From FEN-1297 sp964498065 (GTDB taxonomy: Bacteria; Bacteroidota; Ignavibacteria; Ignavibacteriales; Ignavibacteriaceae), in assembly GCA_964498065.1 (NCBI GenBank), contig CAZCFZ010000032.1, positions 1 to 40,496 on the forward strand: a stretch of 40,496 nt of DNA, given 5' to 3'. This document shows, one piece after another, positions 1 through 7,221 of the stretch. The position numbers and the translations under genes were made by a program. The notes beneath the pieces were generated by a model. That model did no database searches, was not told where the DNA came from, and saw only the letters and a list, made by a program, of their open reading frames with translations. The first letter of the stretch is position 1, and every line of letters starts with the position of its first letter.

Positions 1-106
1 TTTGAGGCCCGAAAAATTTGTACCGCAAACGGCTTTCCATTATTGCGGCCATAATTCTCATGAAGAACCTTCCCGTTCCGGTTCTTCCTAAAGCTTCCGT
101 ATTCAT
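1..106 (-). CDS. N-terminus of a probable class I SAM-dependent methyltransferase (partial, runs off the window)
   Basis: An open frame starts with ATG at 106 and runs off the left edge after 35 codons. An AGGGG ribosome site lies 5 nt upstream of the ATG. The peptide contains RIMAAIMESRLRYKFFGPQ. Such an 'MESRLRYKFFGP' segment is typical of the N-terminal helix before the Rossmann fold in UbiE-like class I methyltransferases. No SAM-binding motif lies inside the window, so the family call rests on this short segment from memory. The next gene on the same strand (DUF952) ends 130 nt upstream, and no terminator is obvious between them. Confidence 0.5.
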   Translation of the reverse strand, partial: MNTEALGRTGTGRFFMRIMAAIMESRLRYKFFGPQ

Positions 107-236
107 AATAACCCCTTTTAATATTCGTTGTAAAATTTATTTTGACGAATTAAATTAATACTTTCCGGAAAAAGATCATTAAATATTTAGCAAATAGTAT
201 GTGTGCGGCAGCTGCTAAGGAAGGTTTAAAAATAAT

Positions 237-629
237 TTATCTTTTTTTAAATTCTTCAAACGAAACAAACTTTTCGGGCCATTCATAACCATTATTTACT
301 TTTAACAATACCCCGATTCCGACAACAGCAAAATTGTCAATAGGTCCGTATACGTGAGGGAAAACGGGTGATGAATTTAAATGCTGCGTTCCAACACCTT
401 TATCGGGTACGGCCGCTTCATAACGTGTTTCCGATTTTAATTTCAAAGGGTCAATTTCCAAAAGAATTAGTTTATCTTCAGCGTTGGAATAATAATCATT
501 GGCAACAGGTATAACCGATTCTTCAAGCGCACAATGTACAAAACCTAAATCGCCCATATTAACCGGCATGTAGCTGTCTTCTCTAACTTGTGATAGATAA
601 TCTTTTTCTTTTACAATATGGTATATCAT
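237..629 (-). CDS. DUF952 domain protein
   Basis: A 130-residue soluble protein that matches the small DUF952 family over its whole length. It has an N-terminal MIYHIV strand, the 'GFVHCA' segment around residues 29-34 and a C-terminal 'HVYGPI' segment. DUF952 proteins have no established reaction. The conserved His residues (His5, His32, the HVYGPI His) suggest an active or ligand site, but that is inference. The ribosome site before the ATG is weak. A GC-rich inverted repeat (654-695) lies just upstream, between this gene and the lipoprotein gene. No co-functional neighbour is evident. Confidence 0.75.
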   Translation of the reverse strand: MIYHIVKEKDYLSQVREDSYMPVNMGDLGFVHCALEESVIPVANDYYSNAEDKLILLEIDPLKLKSETRYEAAVPDKGVGTQHLNSSPVFPHVYGPIDNFAVVGIGVLLKVNNGYEWPEKFVSFEEFKKR

Positions 630-653
630 TTCGGTTACTTATAACTTATTTTA

Positions 654-695
654 GGCAGGCAGTATTATGTGCCATATTCCTGATTACTGCCCGCC
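654..695. repeat. GC-rich inverted repeat (hairpin) in an intergenic gap
   Basis: GGCAGGCAGTA (654-664) is mirrored by TACTGCCCGCC (685-695) with one mismatch and a 20-nt loop. It lies between the lipoprotein gene (stop at 760) and the DUF952 start (629). On the minus strand it could end transcription of the lipoprotein gene. However, the sequence after it (TAAAATAAG) is not a clean T-tract, so it may be a leader structure or a decayed repeat instead. Confidence 0.4.
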
Positions 696-759
696 CCCGA
701 ATTAATTTGTAAAATATGAAATTTGAATTTCTTAAAAAAACTTATTACTGCATTTTGCA

Positions 760-1437
760 TCAATACCTGCCTTTGTAAATATAGTCCTTAACCCGGAATG
801 TGAAAACATAATCATACACTATCTTTTCAATATTCAGCGGAAGAAGTATTTGGAAAGTTTTGTCGACATTGCTTTGAAGCAGGCGTATTGCGGAATCTTC
901 ATTGCCTCCGATCCGGCAGTATTCAAATAAAGGTTTCTCTATCCACCGGCCGGCTTTGAAATCATTTTCCCCGTAATATCCTTCTTCAAAATAAACCAAA
1001 TTAGTCGGGATAATTGCATCTTCAATTTTACCGTTAGGTGCAATTTTAGTTGGCAACTGGGGTTTATCTTTTTCGCTGTATTTTATACCGCTGTGAATTA
1101 TTCTGTGACTCACACCGTTTTCATCAATATAAGCGGCGTCATCCCAAATAATTTTTATGGGACTTGAGGTTTTATTTACAAAAAGAGCGGAAAGGTCGTC
1201 TGCTTCGGCATCCCAGGTTATTCCAACCATTTCATCTTCAAATACATATTTGTTTCTGCCGTTTTCGGTGAGCGGCGATATATTTACATTACCGTATTTT
1301 GCATCGGCAACGGCGGGTCTGTCAGCTTGCTGCAAACTAATATTGTACGTTCCGTAATACGTCGGCTGAAACGCAGCGCAGCCGGCAAGCAAAATATAAA
1401 AAATTGAAAAACAGCCGAATGAAATTAACTTTTTCAT
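760..1437 (-). CDS. Putative lipoprotein of unknown function
   Basis: A 225-residue protein with a classical lipoprotein signal: MKKL start, hydrophobic core and lipobox LAGC with the lipidated Cys at residue 20. The strong ribosome site AGGAGG just before the ATG fixes the start. The mature part looks like a beta-rich extracytoplasmic domain (for example WDAEADDLSALFVNKTSSP). It resembles the Ig-like 'stabilising' domains often found in small lipoproteins, but I do not recognise the family. It is probably anchored in the periplasmic or outer-membrane leaflet. The neighbours give no hint of a role. Confidence 0.7.
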   Translation of the reverse strand: MKKLISFGCFSIFYILLAGCAAFQPTYYGTYNISLQQADRPAVADAKYGNVNISPLTENGRNKYVFEDEMVGITWDAEADDLSALFVNKTSSPIKIIWDDAAYIDENGVSHRIIHSGIKYSEKDKPQLPTKIAPNGKIEDAIIPTNLVYFEEGYYGENDFKAGRWIEKPLFEYCRIGGNEDSAIRLLQSNVDKTFQILLPLNIEKIVYDYVFTFRVKDYIYKGRY

Positions 1438-1629
1438 ATCTCCTCCTTTTATTTATTTGCGGTATTCAGTGATATGTTTGTCTTTAGTATACTCCGTTTT
1501 AATCCTGGTTACTGCTGTTATCAGCTGCATTGATTTTGTCGCGGATAAATTTGCAAACTTTACTTTTTTACATAACAGGATTTAGCTCTTAATTTGATTT
1601 TAATAGTTAATATTATTTTTAAAATTTTT

Positions 1630-2049
1630 TTATAAAAATATCTTTCGCATTCTCCAAAGATAGATTACTACAATTGCTGCCCATATTGTAATTACTATAA
1701 ATAAAACTGCATCTGTCCATTCCCCAACGGGTGATTGATAATTTAATTGTTTATGAACTATTAAGTCATAGAGTACCATATTTATTCCTCCGATACAGCC
1801 ATACATCCAAAAACCGGAAACAAGAATTCCGGTTGCAAAAGCCCATTTCCGCATTTTAAAAAGACCAATCCCGGTTATCAATGCAAGTATTGCAGCAACA
1901 CCTTCGGATGCAATCGGGATGGTTTTAAGCGGCATACCATCAATTATGTACTTTGTCCAATAACCAAACATCATTACTCCTAAAAAGAAAATAATGATTG
2001 AGAAAACTATTATACTTTTTGGTTTTGTATACTTCATTTCTAATCTCAT
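1630..2049 (-). CDS. Small four-helix membrane protein, unknown
   Basis: A protein of up to 139 residues with four predicted membrane helices at about residues 12-32, 47-64, 69-90 and 112-132, separated by short Lys/Arg-containing loops. I do not recognise the family. The first ATG (2049) has no ribosome site. The in-frame ATG at 2037 is preceded by a weak GAG and would give 135 residues, so the true start is open. It is transcribed away from the exported protease gene at 2395. The gap between them (2050-2394) must carry both promoters. Confidence 0.6.
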   Translation of the reverse strand: MRLEMKYTKPKSIIVFSIIIFFLGVMMFGYWTKYIIDGMPLKTIPIASEGVAAILALITGIGLFKMRKWAFATGILVSGFWMYGCIGGINMVLYDLIVHKQLNYQSPVGEWTDAVLFIVITIWAAIVVIYLWRMRKIFL

Positions 2050-2394
2050 TTAATTATTTATTAACTTTATTTATAAAGCATACAATTAAAAAGAAAATCG
2101 GTTTATCCGTCCGGAATTCTCCCCAAAGTTATTTCTTTAGTAATATTCTTCCCGCTTTTAACATCATATCTGCTTATTTGTAATTAAATGTAAAAATATT
2201 TTTGTTTAAATGCGATAAACATTTTTATCTTTCCCGGCCGGGCAAAGTTTTTCTATATTCTGTTGACAAATAAAAGCATTATGCAGCGCCTCGTTATTTC
2301 GCTTCGACCAATTATCACTTAATTCTTGTTTTAATTGAAAAAAAGCTTTATTGTTAAATGTGGTCTTAATGTAATATTGGATTGAGGAGCATTT
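2050..2394. other. Divergent intergenic region, 345 bp, no gene seen
   Basis: It lies between the minus-strand membrane-protein gene and the plus-strand protease-like gene, so both promoters should be here. I see a perfect 10-bp palindrome CCCGGCCGGG (2233-2242) standing out in AT-rich surroundings, and a consensus-like TTGACA (2263-2268) without a well-spaced -10. A short open frame crosses the left part but is antisense to the membrane-protein gene and has no ribosome site. Confidence 0.5.
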
Positions 2395-3444
2395 ATGAAA
2401 CGTCCTGTAAAATTAGCGGTATTTTTCGGGGTGCTTATCATGGGTTTAAACCTTTCATGTTCGTCATCTTCGTATAATACTCAACATCCTGCGGAAGGCA
2501 ACGGAAAATATGATAGTGAATTTCCTTATAAAAACAGTTCGAAAGAACTGGATGAAATAAGCCATACAATTTATCGAATAAACTGCATTGCATTTTACAA
2601 AGCTTATATTTTTGGCGATGACAGCAAAATTAAGTTAAAAGATTTAAATGATTCTGTAATTAATCTCAGGTCGATAAAAACAATATATCAGGACAAATCT
2701 ACTTCCGGTACAGCAACATTAATTTATTCTTCAAATGGAATCCTGGGGCTATTAACATGCGAGCATGTTATTGATTTCCCGGATACGGTTGTCTCTTATT
2801 ATGGCGAAATAAGCGGCAGCCCGACCGATAATGTTCAGAGCATAGCATTCAAAACAAAAGAACTCATTTATACTGCCGGTTTTCCGGACGGAAGCGAGGT
2901 TAAAGAAATATTGTCGGATAAGAAAGAGGACATAACGATATTAGGAAATCGTTACAGCCTGAGCGATGCAATTCGTTTTCCGGTATTCAATTATCCGTTC
3001 GGTAAAGCGAAGGAGCTTGAATGGGGAGACTTTGTTTATATTTTCGGTTATCCTTTAAGCTATAAAATGATTTCCCGAGCAATAGTAAGCAGCCCTAATT
3101 TTGATAAAAGCGGTTCTTTTTTTATTGATGCCGTTGTTAACAACGGTTACAGCGGAGGATTGGTTTTGGCTTCAAGGGATGGCGTTCCTAACTTTGAACT
3201 TGTGGGAATAATTGAATGGGTTGCCGAGGAAGGCGAAAACATACTGGAGCCTGCACCTTTAGAAGGCAACCTGAAATACAACCCGGTGATTCCTTACAAG
3301 GGAGATGTTTTTGCAAAGCGGCAAAAATTTTTGAAATATGGTATTACTAAAGTTATATCGATAGAATCGATTGAAGATTTTCTTGAAAAGAATAAGGATT
3401 ATTTTATCAATAAAGGTTATGATTTTAGTATTTACAATAAGTGA
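2395..3444 (+). CDS. Exported trypsin-like serine protease family protein (probable lipoprotein)
   Basis: A 349-residue protein with an N-terminal export signal ending in Cys22 (LNLSC). This is a loose lipobox, so lipidation is probable but not certain. The body carries a trypsin/HtrA-type triad: His124 in TCEHVID, Asp179 in KKEDI and Ser253 in NNGYSGG, with spacing normal for the fold. The usual TAAHV and GNSGGP are altered to TCEHV and GYSGG, but the three catalytic residues are kept. No PDZ domain follows, unlike HtrA/DegP. The start is fixed by GAGGAG 5 nt before the ATG. It ends 4 nt from the stop of the convergent histidine kinase gene. It probably acts in the periplasm or on the surface; its substrate is unknown. 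Confidence 0.72.
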   Translation: MKRPVKLAVFFGVLIMGLNLSCSSSSYNTQHPAEGNGKYDSEFPYKNSSKELDEISHTIYRINCIAFYKAYIFGDDSKIKLKDLNDSVINLRSIKTIYQDKSTSGTATLIYSSNGILGLLTCEHVIDFPDTVVSYYGEISGSPTDNVQSIAFKTKELIYTAGFPDGSEVKEILSDKKEDITILGNRYSLSDAIRFPVFNYPFGKAKELEWGDFVYIFGYPLSYKMISRAIVSSPNFDKSGSFFIDAVVNNGYSGGLVLASRDGVPNFELVGIIEWVAEEGENILEPAPLEGNLKYNPVIPYKGDVFAKRQKFLKYGITKVISIESIEDFLEKNKDYFINKGYDFSIYNK

Positions 3445-3448
3445 ATTG

Positions 3449-4879
3449 TTAAACCGCCTTTTGCATAATAATGGAAAATTCAGTCATCCCTTCATGATTT
3501 GATTCAACAAATATTTCCGCATTATGCCAGTTAACAATAGCTTTAACGACCGACAGCCCAAGGCCCACGCCGCCGGTATTTCTGTTCCTAGACGATTCGA
3601 CTCTGTAAAAGCGGTCAAATATTTTAGGTAATGCTTCGTCGGGAATACCATCACCGGAATTTATAACACTAATCTTCACTCTATCCGGTTCCAGGTTTTC
3701 ACCTTTTAAAATTACGGTATTGTTTTCATCGCCGTATTTAATTGCATTATCAATGAGATTTGAAAACGCCTGCAGCATCAATTCTTTGTCGACTTCAATA
3801 AATGAATTTGTTTCGGATTCTACCCTGAGTTTGATATTTTTATCGGCACCTAAAATTTCCAAATTGTCTGCCGTATTAATTAAGAATTCGTCGAGATTTA
3901 TTCTTGTCTTTGTAATATCAATCATTGAATGATCGATTTTAGATATAAAGAAAAGGTTGTCGATTATTTTGGTTAATCTGATTGTTTCTTCATAGTTGCT
4001 TTTCAGAACTTCAATATATTCTTTGGGAGTTTTAGGCGACTTTAAGGCAACTTCCGTTTCACCGCGTAAAATAGTTAAAGGTGTTTTAAGCTCATGAGCA
4101 GCGGATATTGAAAACTGATTCATATAATCAATAGAAGTCTTTATTCTGCTTATCATTTCATTCATTTTCTTTACCAGTCTTCCGTACTCGTCACTATACT
4201 TTTCACCCCCGATTTTTTCATCGAGGTTGAGCGCGGTAATCTCCTCCGTTTTTTTGATAATTGCGTCTATTCTTGAAAGTGACTTTGCGGAAATTATAGA
4301 TCCGCCGATTATGGAAACTATAAAAAATATAGGCGCTAATATGATAAATATATGTGCCAGGCTGTTTAATGTCTGAGAAATAGTTTGAATTGGAAAGGCC
4401 ACTATAACATTATAATTTCCTGAAATCAATTTTACGCAGCGTATAGGTTTTGCCGATAACGAGGTATCTGAAAAGTTGAATAGATTTATCGGCAGCTTCC
4501 TCGCAGGAAAGGATAAAGTATCTTCATTTAAATTTGCCGTACGAAAGTAAATTTTATTCTTAATGCCTATCTGGATAAAATTATTTCTTAAATTAAAAGC
4601 AATTTCATTATAAATTATGTCCCATACAAAGTCTTCGGGATCGGAATAAACCGAATCCGGAACAAAGTGTTCGATGTCCACATGTTTATCTGCAACAGCG
4701 TGCAGTATGGCTTTAGCCTGAGATTTTAAACCTATATCAAGATTGTCCATTAAGGTTTGGTAGAGGTTTATATAAATAAAAACACCTAACAGGACTTCCA
4801 AAACTAAAAATAGTATTGAGTACCATAGTGTGGTTTTAAACCGGGTGGAGGAAACAAAATTTTTTAATTTGCGAAACAT
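3449..4879 (-). CDS. HAMP-domain sensor histidine kinase (CusS/ArlS-like architecture)
   Basis: A 476-residue two-pass membrane kinase. TM1 is about residues 17-37, followed by a periplasmic sensor loop of about 135 residues and TM2 at about 174-197. A HAMP domain follows, then HisKA with the phospho-acceptor His262 in AAHELKTPLT. The ATPase domain has an N-box (NLIDNAIKYG, Asn374/Asn378), a G1 box (GDGIPDE), an F-box (FDRFYRVESS) and a G2 box (GGVGLGLS). It should phosphorylate the OmpR-type regulator encoded just upstream (5055-5729). The two genes would normally be adjacent or overlapping. Here 175 nt separate them, filled mostly by an inverted-repeat element (4918-5052). The signal is not readable from the sequence. 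Confidence 0.9.
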   Translation of the reverse strand: MFRKLKNFVSSTRFKTTLWYSILFLVLEVLLGVFIYINLYQTLMDNLDIGLKSQAKAILHAVADKHVDIEHFVPDSVYSDPEDFVWDIIYNEIAFNLRNNFIQIGIKNKIYFRTANLNEDTLSFPARKLPINLFNFSDTSLSAKPIRCVKLISGNYNVIVAFPIQTISQTLNSLAHIFIILAPIFFIVSIIGGSIISAKSLSRIDAIIKKTEEITALNLDEKIGGEKYSDEYGRLVKKMNEMISRIKTSIDYMNQFSISAAHELKTPLTILRGETEVALKSPKTPKEYIEVLKSNYEETIRLTKIIDNLFFISKIDHSMIDITKTRINLDEFLINTADNLEILGADKNIKLRVESETNSFIEVDKELMLQAFSNLIDNAIKYGDENNTVILKGENLEPDRVKISVINSGDGIPDEALPKIFDRFYRVESSRNRNTGGVGLGLSVVKAIVNWHNAEIFVESNHEGMTEFSIIMQKAV

Positions 4880-4917
4880 AAAATAAATATTTTAAAAGAA
4901 ATTTCTATAATCCTATT

Positions 4918-5052
4918 GGTAGTGCCCTGATGTACAGAAATTATGAACAAATAAATCATCCCTCGACTCCGCTCGGGATGACGAGTTAAATATATTTATC
5001 ATGGTGAGCGAAGTCGAACCATGACTTAGGTGAGCAAATTAGGACACTGCTA
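4918..5052. mobile_element. MITE-like small inverted-repeat element, copy A
   Basis: A non-coding 135-bp element with imperfect terminal inverted repeats: left GGTAGTGCCCT, right AGGACACTGC. Inside are two palindromic modules, CATCCC...GGGATG (4957-4980) and CATGGT...ACCATG (5000-5023). A related element lies at 16113-16266 and shares the ends (GTAGTGTCCTAGTTTG against GCAGTGTCCTAATTTG, 14 of 16 identical) and both modules. It abuts the stop codon of the response regulator gene and separates it from its kinase gene. I see no transposase. A non-autonomous element or REP-type repeat is the best reading. Confidence 0.6.
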
Positions 5053-5054
5053 TC

Positions 5055-5729
5055 TTATTCATTATCCTTTATAATATAACCGATTCCGCGTATTGTAAAA
5101 ATTAATTGCTTGTCGGAGCCGGTATCAACTTTTGTTCTTACTTTATTTATATACACATCAATTATATTTGTTTCAGTATCGAAATGATAGTCATAAACAT
5201 GTTCGATAAGTTTAGTCCGGGAAACAACTTTATTTGCATTCCTCATCAGGTATTCCAGGATAGAGTATTCTTTCGGAGTCAAAATAATTTCTTTATCTTT
5301 TCTAAATACTCTATGCGACTGAAGATCAAGAATTAAATCGCCGACCGTTAACTTTGTGGTTTTTATATTTTCATTTCTTCTGAGCAATGCTCTTATTCTT
5401 GCCAGCAGTTCTTCAAATGCAAAAGGTTTTGTAAGATAATCGTCGGCGCCTGCATCTAGTCCTTCAACTTTATCTTTTATGCTGTCTTTTATAGTCAACA
5501 TTAAAACTGGCGTAATTATTTTTCTTTTACGGATTTCTTTTACCAGGGTAATACCATCTATAAACGGCAGCATTATATCCATTATTATCAAGTCATACTC
5601 TTCGGAATCAATCAGCTTTAATCCTTCTTTGCCGTCTCCGGCAATATCTACACTAAAATATTCTTCCTCCAGGCCTTTTTTAATAAAGGATGCTACCTTC
5701 TTTTCGTCTTCAACTGTTAAAATTCTCAT
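5055..5729 (-). CDS. OmpR/PhoB-family response regulator
   Basis: A 224-residue two-domain regulator. The receiver domain (1-117) has the acidic pocket VEDE, phospho-acceptor Asp51 (IIMDIMLP), Thr79 and Lys101 (TKPF). The C-terminal winged-helix DNA-binding domain (about 127-220) includes TPKEYSILEYLMRN and ends in the usual RGIGYII. It is the partner of the sensor kinase encoded downstream at 3449-4879. It binds DNA as a dimer in this family; its targets are unknown. The exported Lys-rich protein gene directly upstream (5800-6168) is a candidate by position only, because a terminator lies between them. Confidence 0.92.
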   Translation of the reverse strand: MRILTVEDEKKVASFIKKGLEEEYFSVDIAGDGKEGLKLIDSEEYDLIIMDIMLPFIDGITLVKEIRKRKIITPVLMLTIKDSIKDKVEGLDAGADDYLTKPFAFEELLARIRALLRRNENIKTTKLTVGDLILDLQSHRVFRKDKEIILTPKEYSILEYLMRNANKVVSRTKLIEHVYDYHFDTETNIIDVYINKVRTKVDTGSDKQLIFTIRGIGYIIKDNE

Positions 5730-5747
5730 AGAAGAAAATTAAACAAA

Positions 5748-5773
5748 AAAGGAGAGTAATAAAACTCTCCTTT
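5748..5773 (-). terminator. Intrinsic terminator of the Lys-rich protein gene
   Basis: On the minus strand AAAGGAGAGT and ACTCTCCTTT form a perfect 10-bp stem with a 6-nt loop, followed by a T-rich run (TTTTTTGTTT). It stands 27 nt after the stop of the Lys/Ala repeat gene (5800) and just before the response regulator start (5729), so the two genes are separate transcription units. Confidence 0.85.
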
Positions 5774-5799
5774 AATATGTATAAATCAGTGAAAAGAAA

Positions 5800-6168
5800 T
5801 TATTTCTGTTCGACTTTTTTTACTTCCTTCTTCTCAACTTTAGCGTGTTTAACGGCTTTCTTAACTTCTTTCTTTTCTACCTTAGCATGCTTAACAGCTT
5901 TTTTGGCTTCTTTCTTTTCTACCTTAGCATGCCTAACAGCTTTTTTGGCTTCTTTCTTTTCTACCTTAGCATGCCTAACAGCTTTTTTAGCGCTTTTCTT
6001 TTCAACTTTTGCATGTTTAACAACTTTTTTTTCTGCTTTCATTACATGCTCTTTCTTTTCAACTTTTTTCACTTTGGATTGCGGAGTTTCTTGAGAAAAG
6101 GCAGTACCGGCACCGATTGTTAATAAAAATGCTGCAACAACAAACAAGTTTAATAAATGAGATTTCAT
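5800..6168 (-). CDS. Exported Lys/Ala-rich tandem-repeat protein
   Basis: A 122-residue protein with a Sec signal peptide (MKSHLLNLFVVAAFLL...), probably cut after AFS. The mature protein is almost entirely Lys, Ala, Glu, Val and His. It consists of about five repeats of 14 residues around VKHAKVEKKEAKKA, that is two heptads, so a long charged helix or coiled coil is likely. It is very basic. An ATG 18 nt upstream lies inside the ribosome site; the start at 6168 has GAGGAG 9 nt ahead and is preferred. The composition recalls H1/AlgP-like polycationic repeats, but those are cytoplasmic and this one is exported. Binding to envelope polyanions is inference. No family recognised. Confidence 0.7.
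   Translation of the reverse strand: MKSHLLNLFVVAAFLLTIGAGTAFSQETPQSKVKKVEKKEHVMKAEKKVVKHAKVEKKSAKKAVRHAKVEKKEAKKAVRHAKVEKKEAKKAVKHAKVEKKEVKKAVKHAKVEKKEVKKVEQK
5839..6006. repeat. Four tandem 42-bp repeats inside the Lys-rich protein gene
   Basis: Units begin at 5839, 5881, 5923 and 5965, each built around TTAGCATGCYTAACAGC followed by a T/C-rich half; degenerate partial units flank them. The copies at 5881 and 5923 differ at only one position, which points to recent unit duplication. Every unit is 42 bp, so the reading frame is kept and unit number could vary between strains. Confidence 0.85.
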
Positions 6169-6397
6169 TGAAATATTTCTCCTCAAATTATTTTTAATAA
6201 TTAGTTTTTTTAATTGTAAATTTGACCTGAATTTACCTTGTTAAACTTATTTACATATTATTAATTCGACCTTAATAAAAGATTAAAAAAAATTAATGTT
6301 TGTTACTTAAGAAGCGGTTTTAATGTTTAGTAGTTTTTAATGATGGGGGGGTATTATATAAATGATTTACATCACTATTGAAAGAAAAATTATATTT

Positions 6398-6422
6398 CAA
6401 TTATCTCCTCATGAGGTAATTG
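6398..6422 (-). terminator. Possible terminator after the DUF5683 gene
   Basis: CAATTA-(TCT)-CCTC is mirrored by GAGG-TAATTG around an AT centre, so there is an imperfect 10-bp stem. On the minus strand it is followed by AAATATAATTTTTC. It lies 36 nt beyond the stop of the gene at 6458-7198. The stem is AT-rich and the T-tract delayed, so it could also be an operator. Confidence 0.35.
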
Positions 6423-6457
6423 AATTTCTAATTTATTATCCGGCTAGTAATTTTTAA

Positions 6458-7198
6458 TTAAAAAGAAGTTTGAAAATTAAAAGTTAGCCGGGAAGGCAAG
6501 GTTGTACTGTTTAAAATTCCAACCGAAACATTCCAGCTCATTTGTTCGGAAACTCTTTTATTATATGCTGCAACTAACCTAGCCGCATTTATAGCACTTG
6601 CAATTCTGTTTAAAATTAAAGCGCCTACCACAAACCGCAGATCATTATGTGCCTGCTCGCTTGAAACCCACATATTCTTATAAGCCTTTCTGTCGCTAAC
6701 ATATTGCCAGTTCCAATAATATTCTGAAGGATTATACATTTCTTTAAAATTTTGAGATAAGGCCTGAGCAGTATTATATTGATCAACATTTAGATAATTT
6801 CCTATTGTAGCATAGTAATTTGCATCCTTACCCTGGCTGTTAACTCCGCCGGAAGAAACAGCAAAAGATTTATATTGGGCTTTTAGCCAGTTTCCGTAAC
6901 TATTCATCCCGATATAGACACCCCATAATAATCCTTCGGCCACAGTAAAGTATTTTCCGCTTGAATAGTTATCTGCATAAAGTTCTCCCATTCCGGGAAG
7001 TAACATAGAAAGTAATATTGCTAGTCCGCCGCTTTTTTTAGAATCATCCTGGGTGAAATATGAAATATTTTGATACGGTATCTGCTGGTTAACGGTCGTT
7101 TTAAGTGAATTTACCAGTTCGAGGGTTTTAACACTGTTTAACTTCTGCGGGAAGGTACAGGCAGTAAATAGAATAAATATTATTAGGATTTTTTTCAT
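6458..7198 (-). CDS. DUF5683-like membrane protein
   Basis: A 246-residue protein with an N-terminal signal-like hydrophobic segment (MKKILIIFILFTACTF). At about residues 56-95 is the DUF5683 hallmark KSGGLAILLSMLLPGMGELY followed by a second hydrophobic helix (YFTVAEGLLWGVYIG). A further helix (FVVGALILNRIASAINAARL) lies near residue 190. DUF5683 proteins are common in Bacteroidota and relatives and have no assigned function. The gene starts 23 nt after mtaB ends on the same strand and is probably read through from it. A clear ribosome site is absent. Confidence 0.7.
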   Translation of the reverse strand: MKKILIIFILFTACTFPQKLNSVKTLELVNSLKTTVNQQIPYQNISYFTQDDSKKSGGLAILLSMLLPGMGELYADNYSSGKYFTVAEGLLWGVYIGMNSYGNWLKAQYKSFAVSSGGVNSQGKDANYYATIGNYLNVDQYNTAQALSQNFKEMYNPSEYYWNWQYVSDRKAYKNMWVSSEQAHNDLRFVVGALILNRIASAINAARLVAAYNKRVSEQMSWNVSVGILNSTTLPSRLTFNFQTSF

Positions 7199-7221
7199 AT
7201 TTTTTAACTACAAGTTTAGAA

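Noticed and set aside
2263..2268. Operator of the TTGACA repeat type before the protease-like gene
   Set aside because: Only one TTGACA is present, with no 11-bp phased partner and no suitable -10.
5839..6006. Possible CRISPR array (regular repeats)
   Set aside because: The 42-bp units are contiguous, with no spacers, and encode a peptide repeat in frame.
5777..6123. Two plus-strand frames with Phe/Ser/Leu repeats
   Set aside because: They are complements of the 42-bp repeats in the Lys-rich gene, which has a signal peptide and a strong ribosome site on the other strand.
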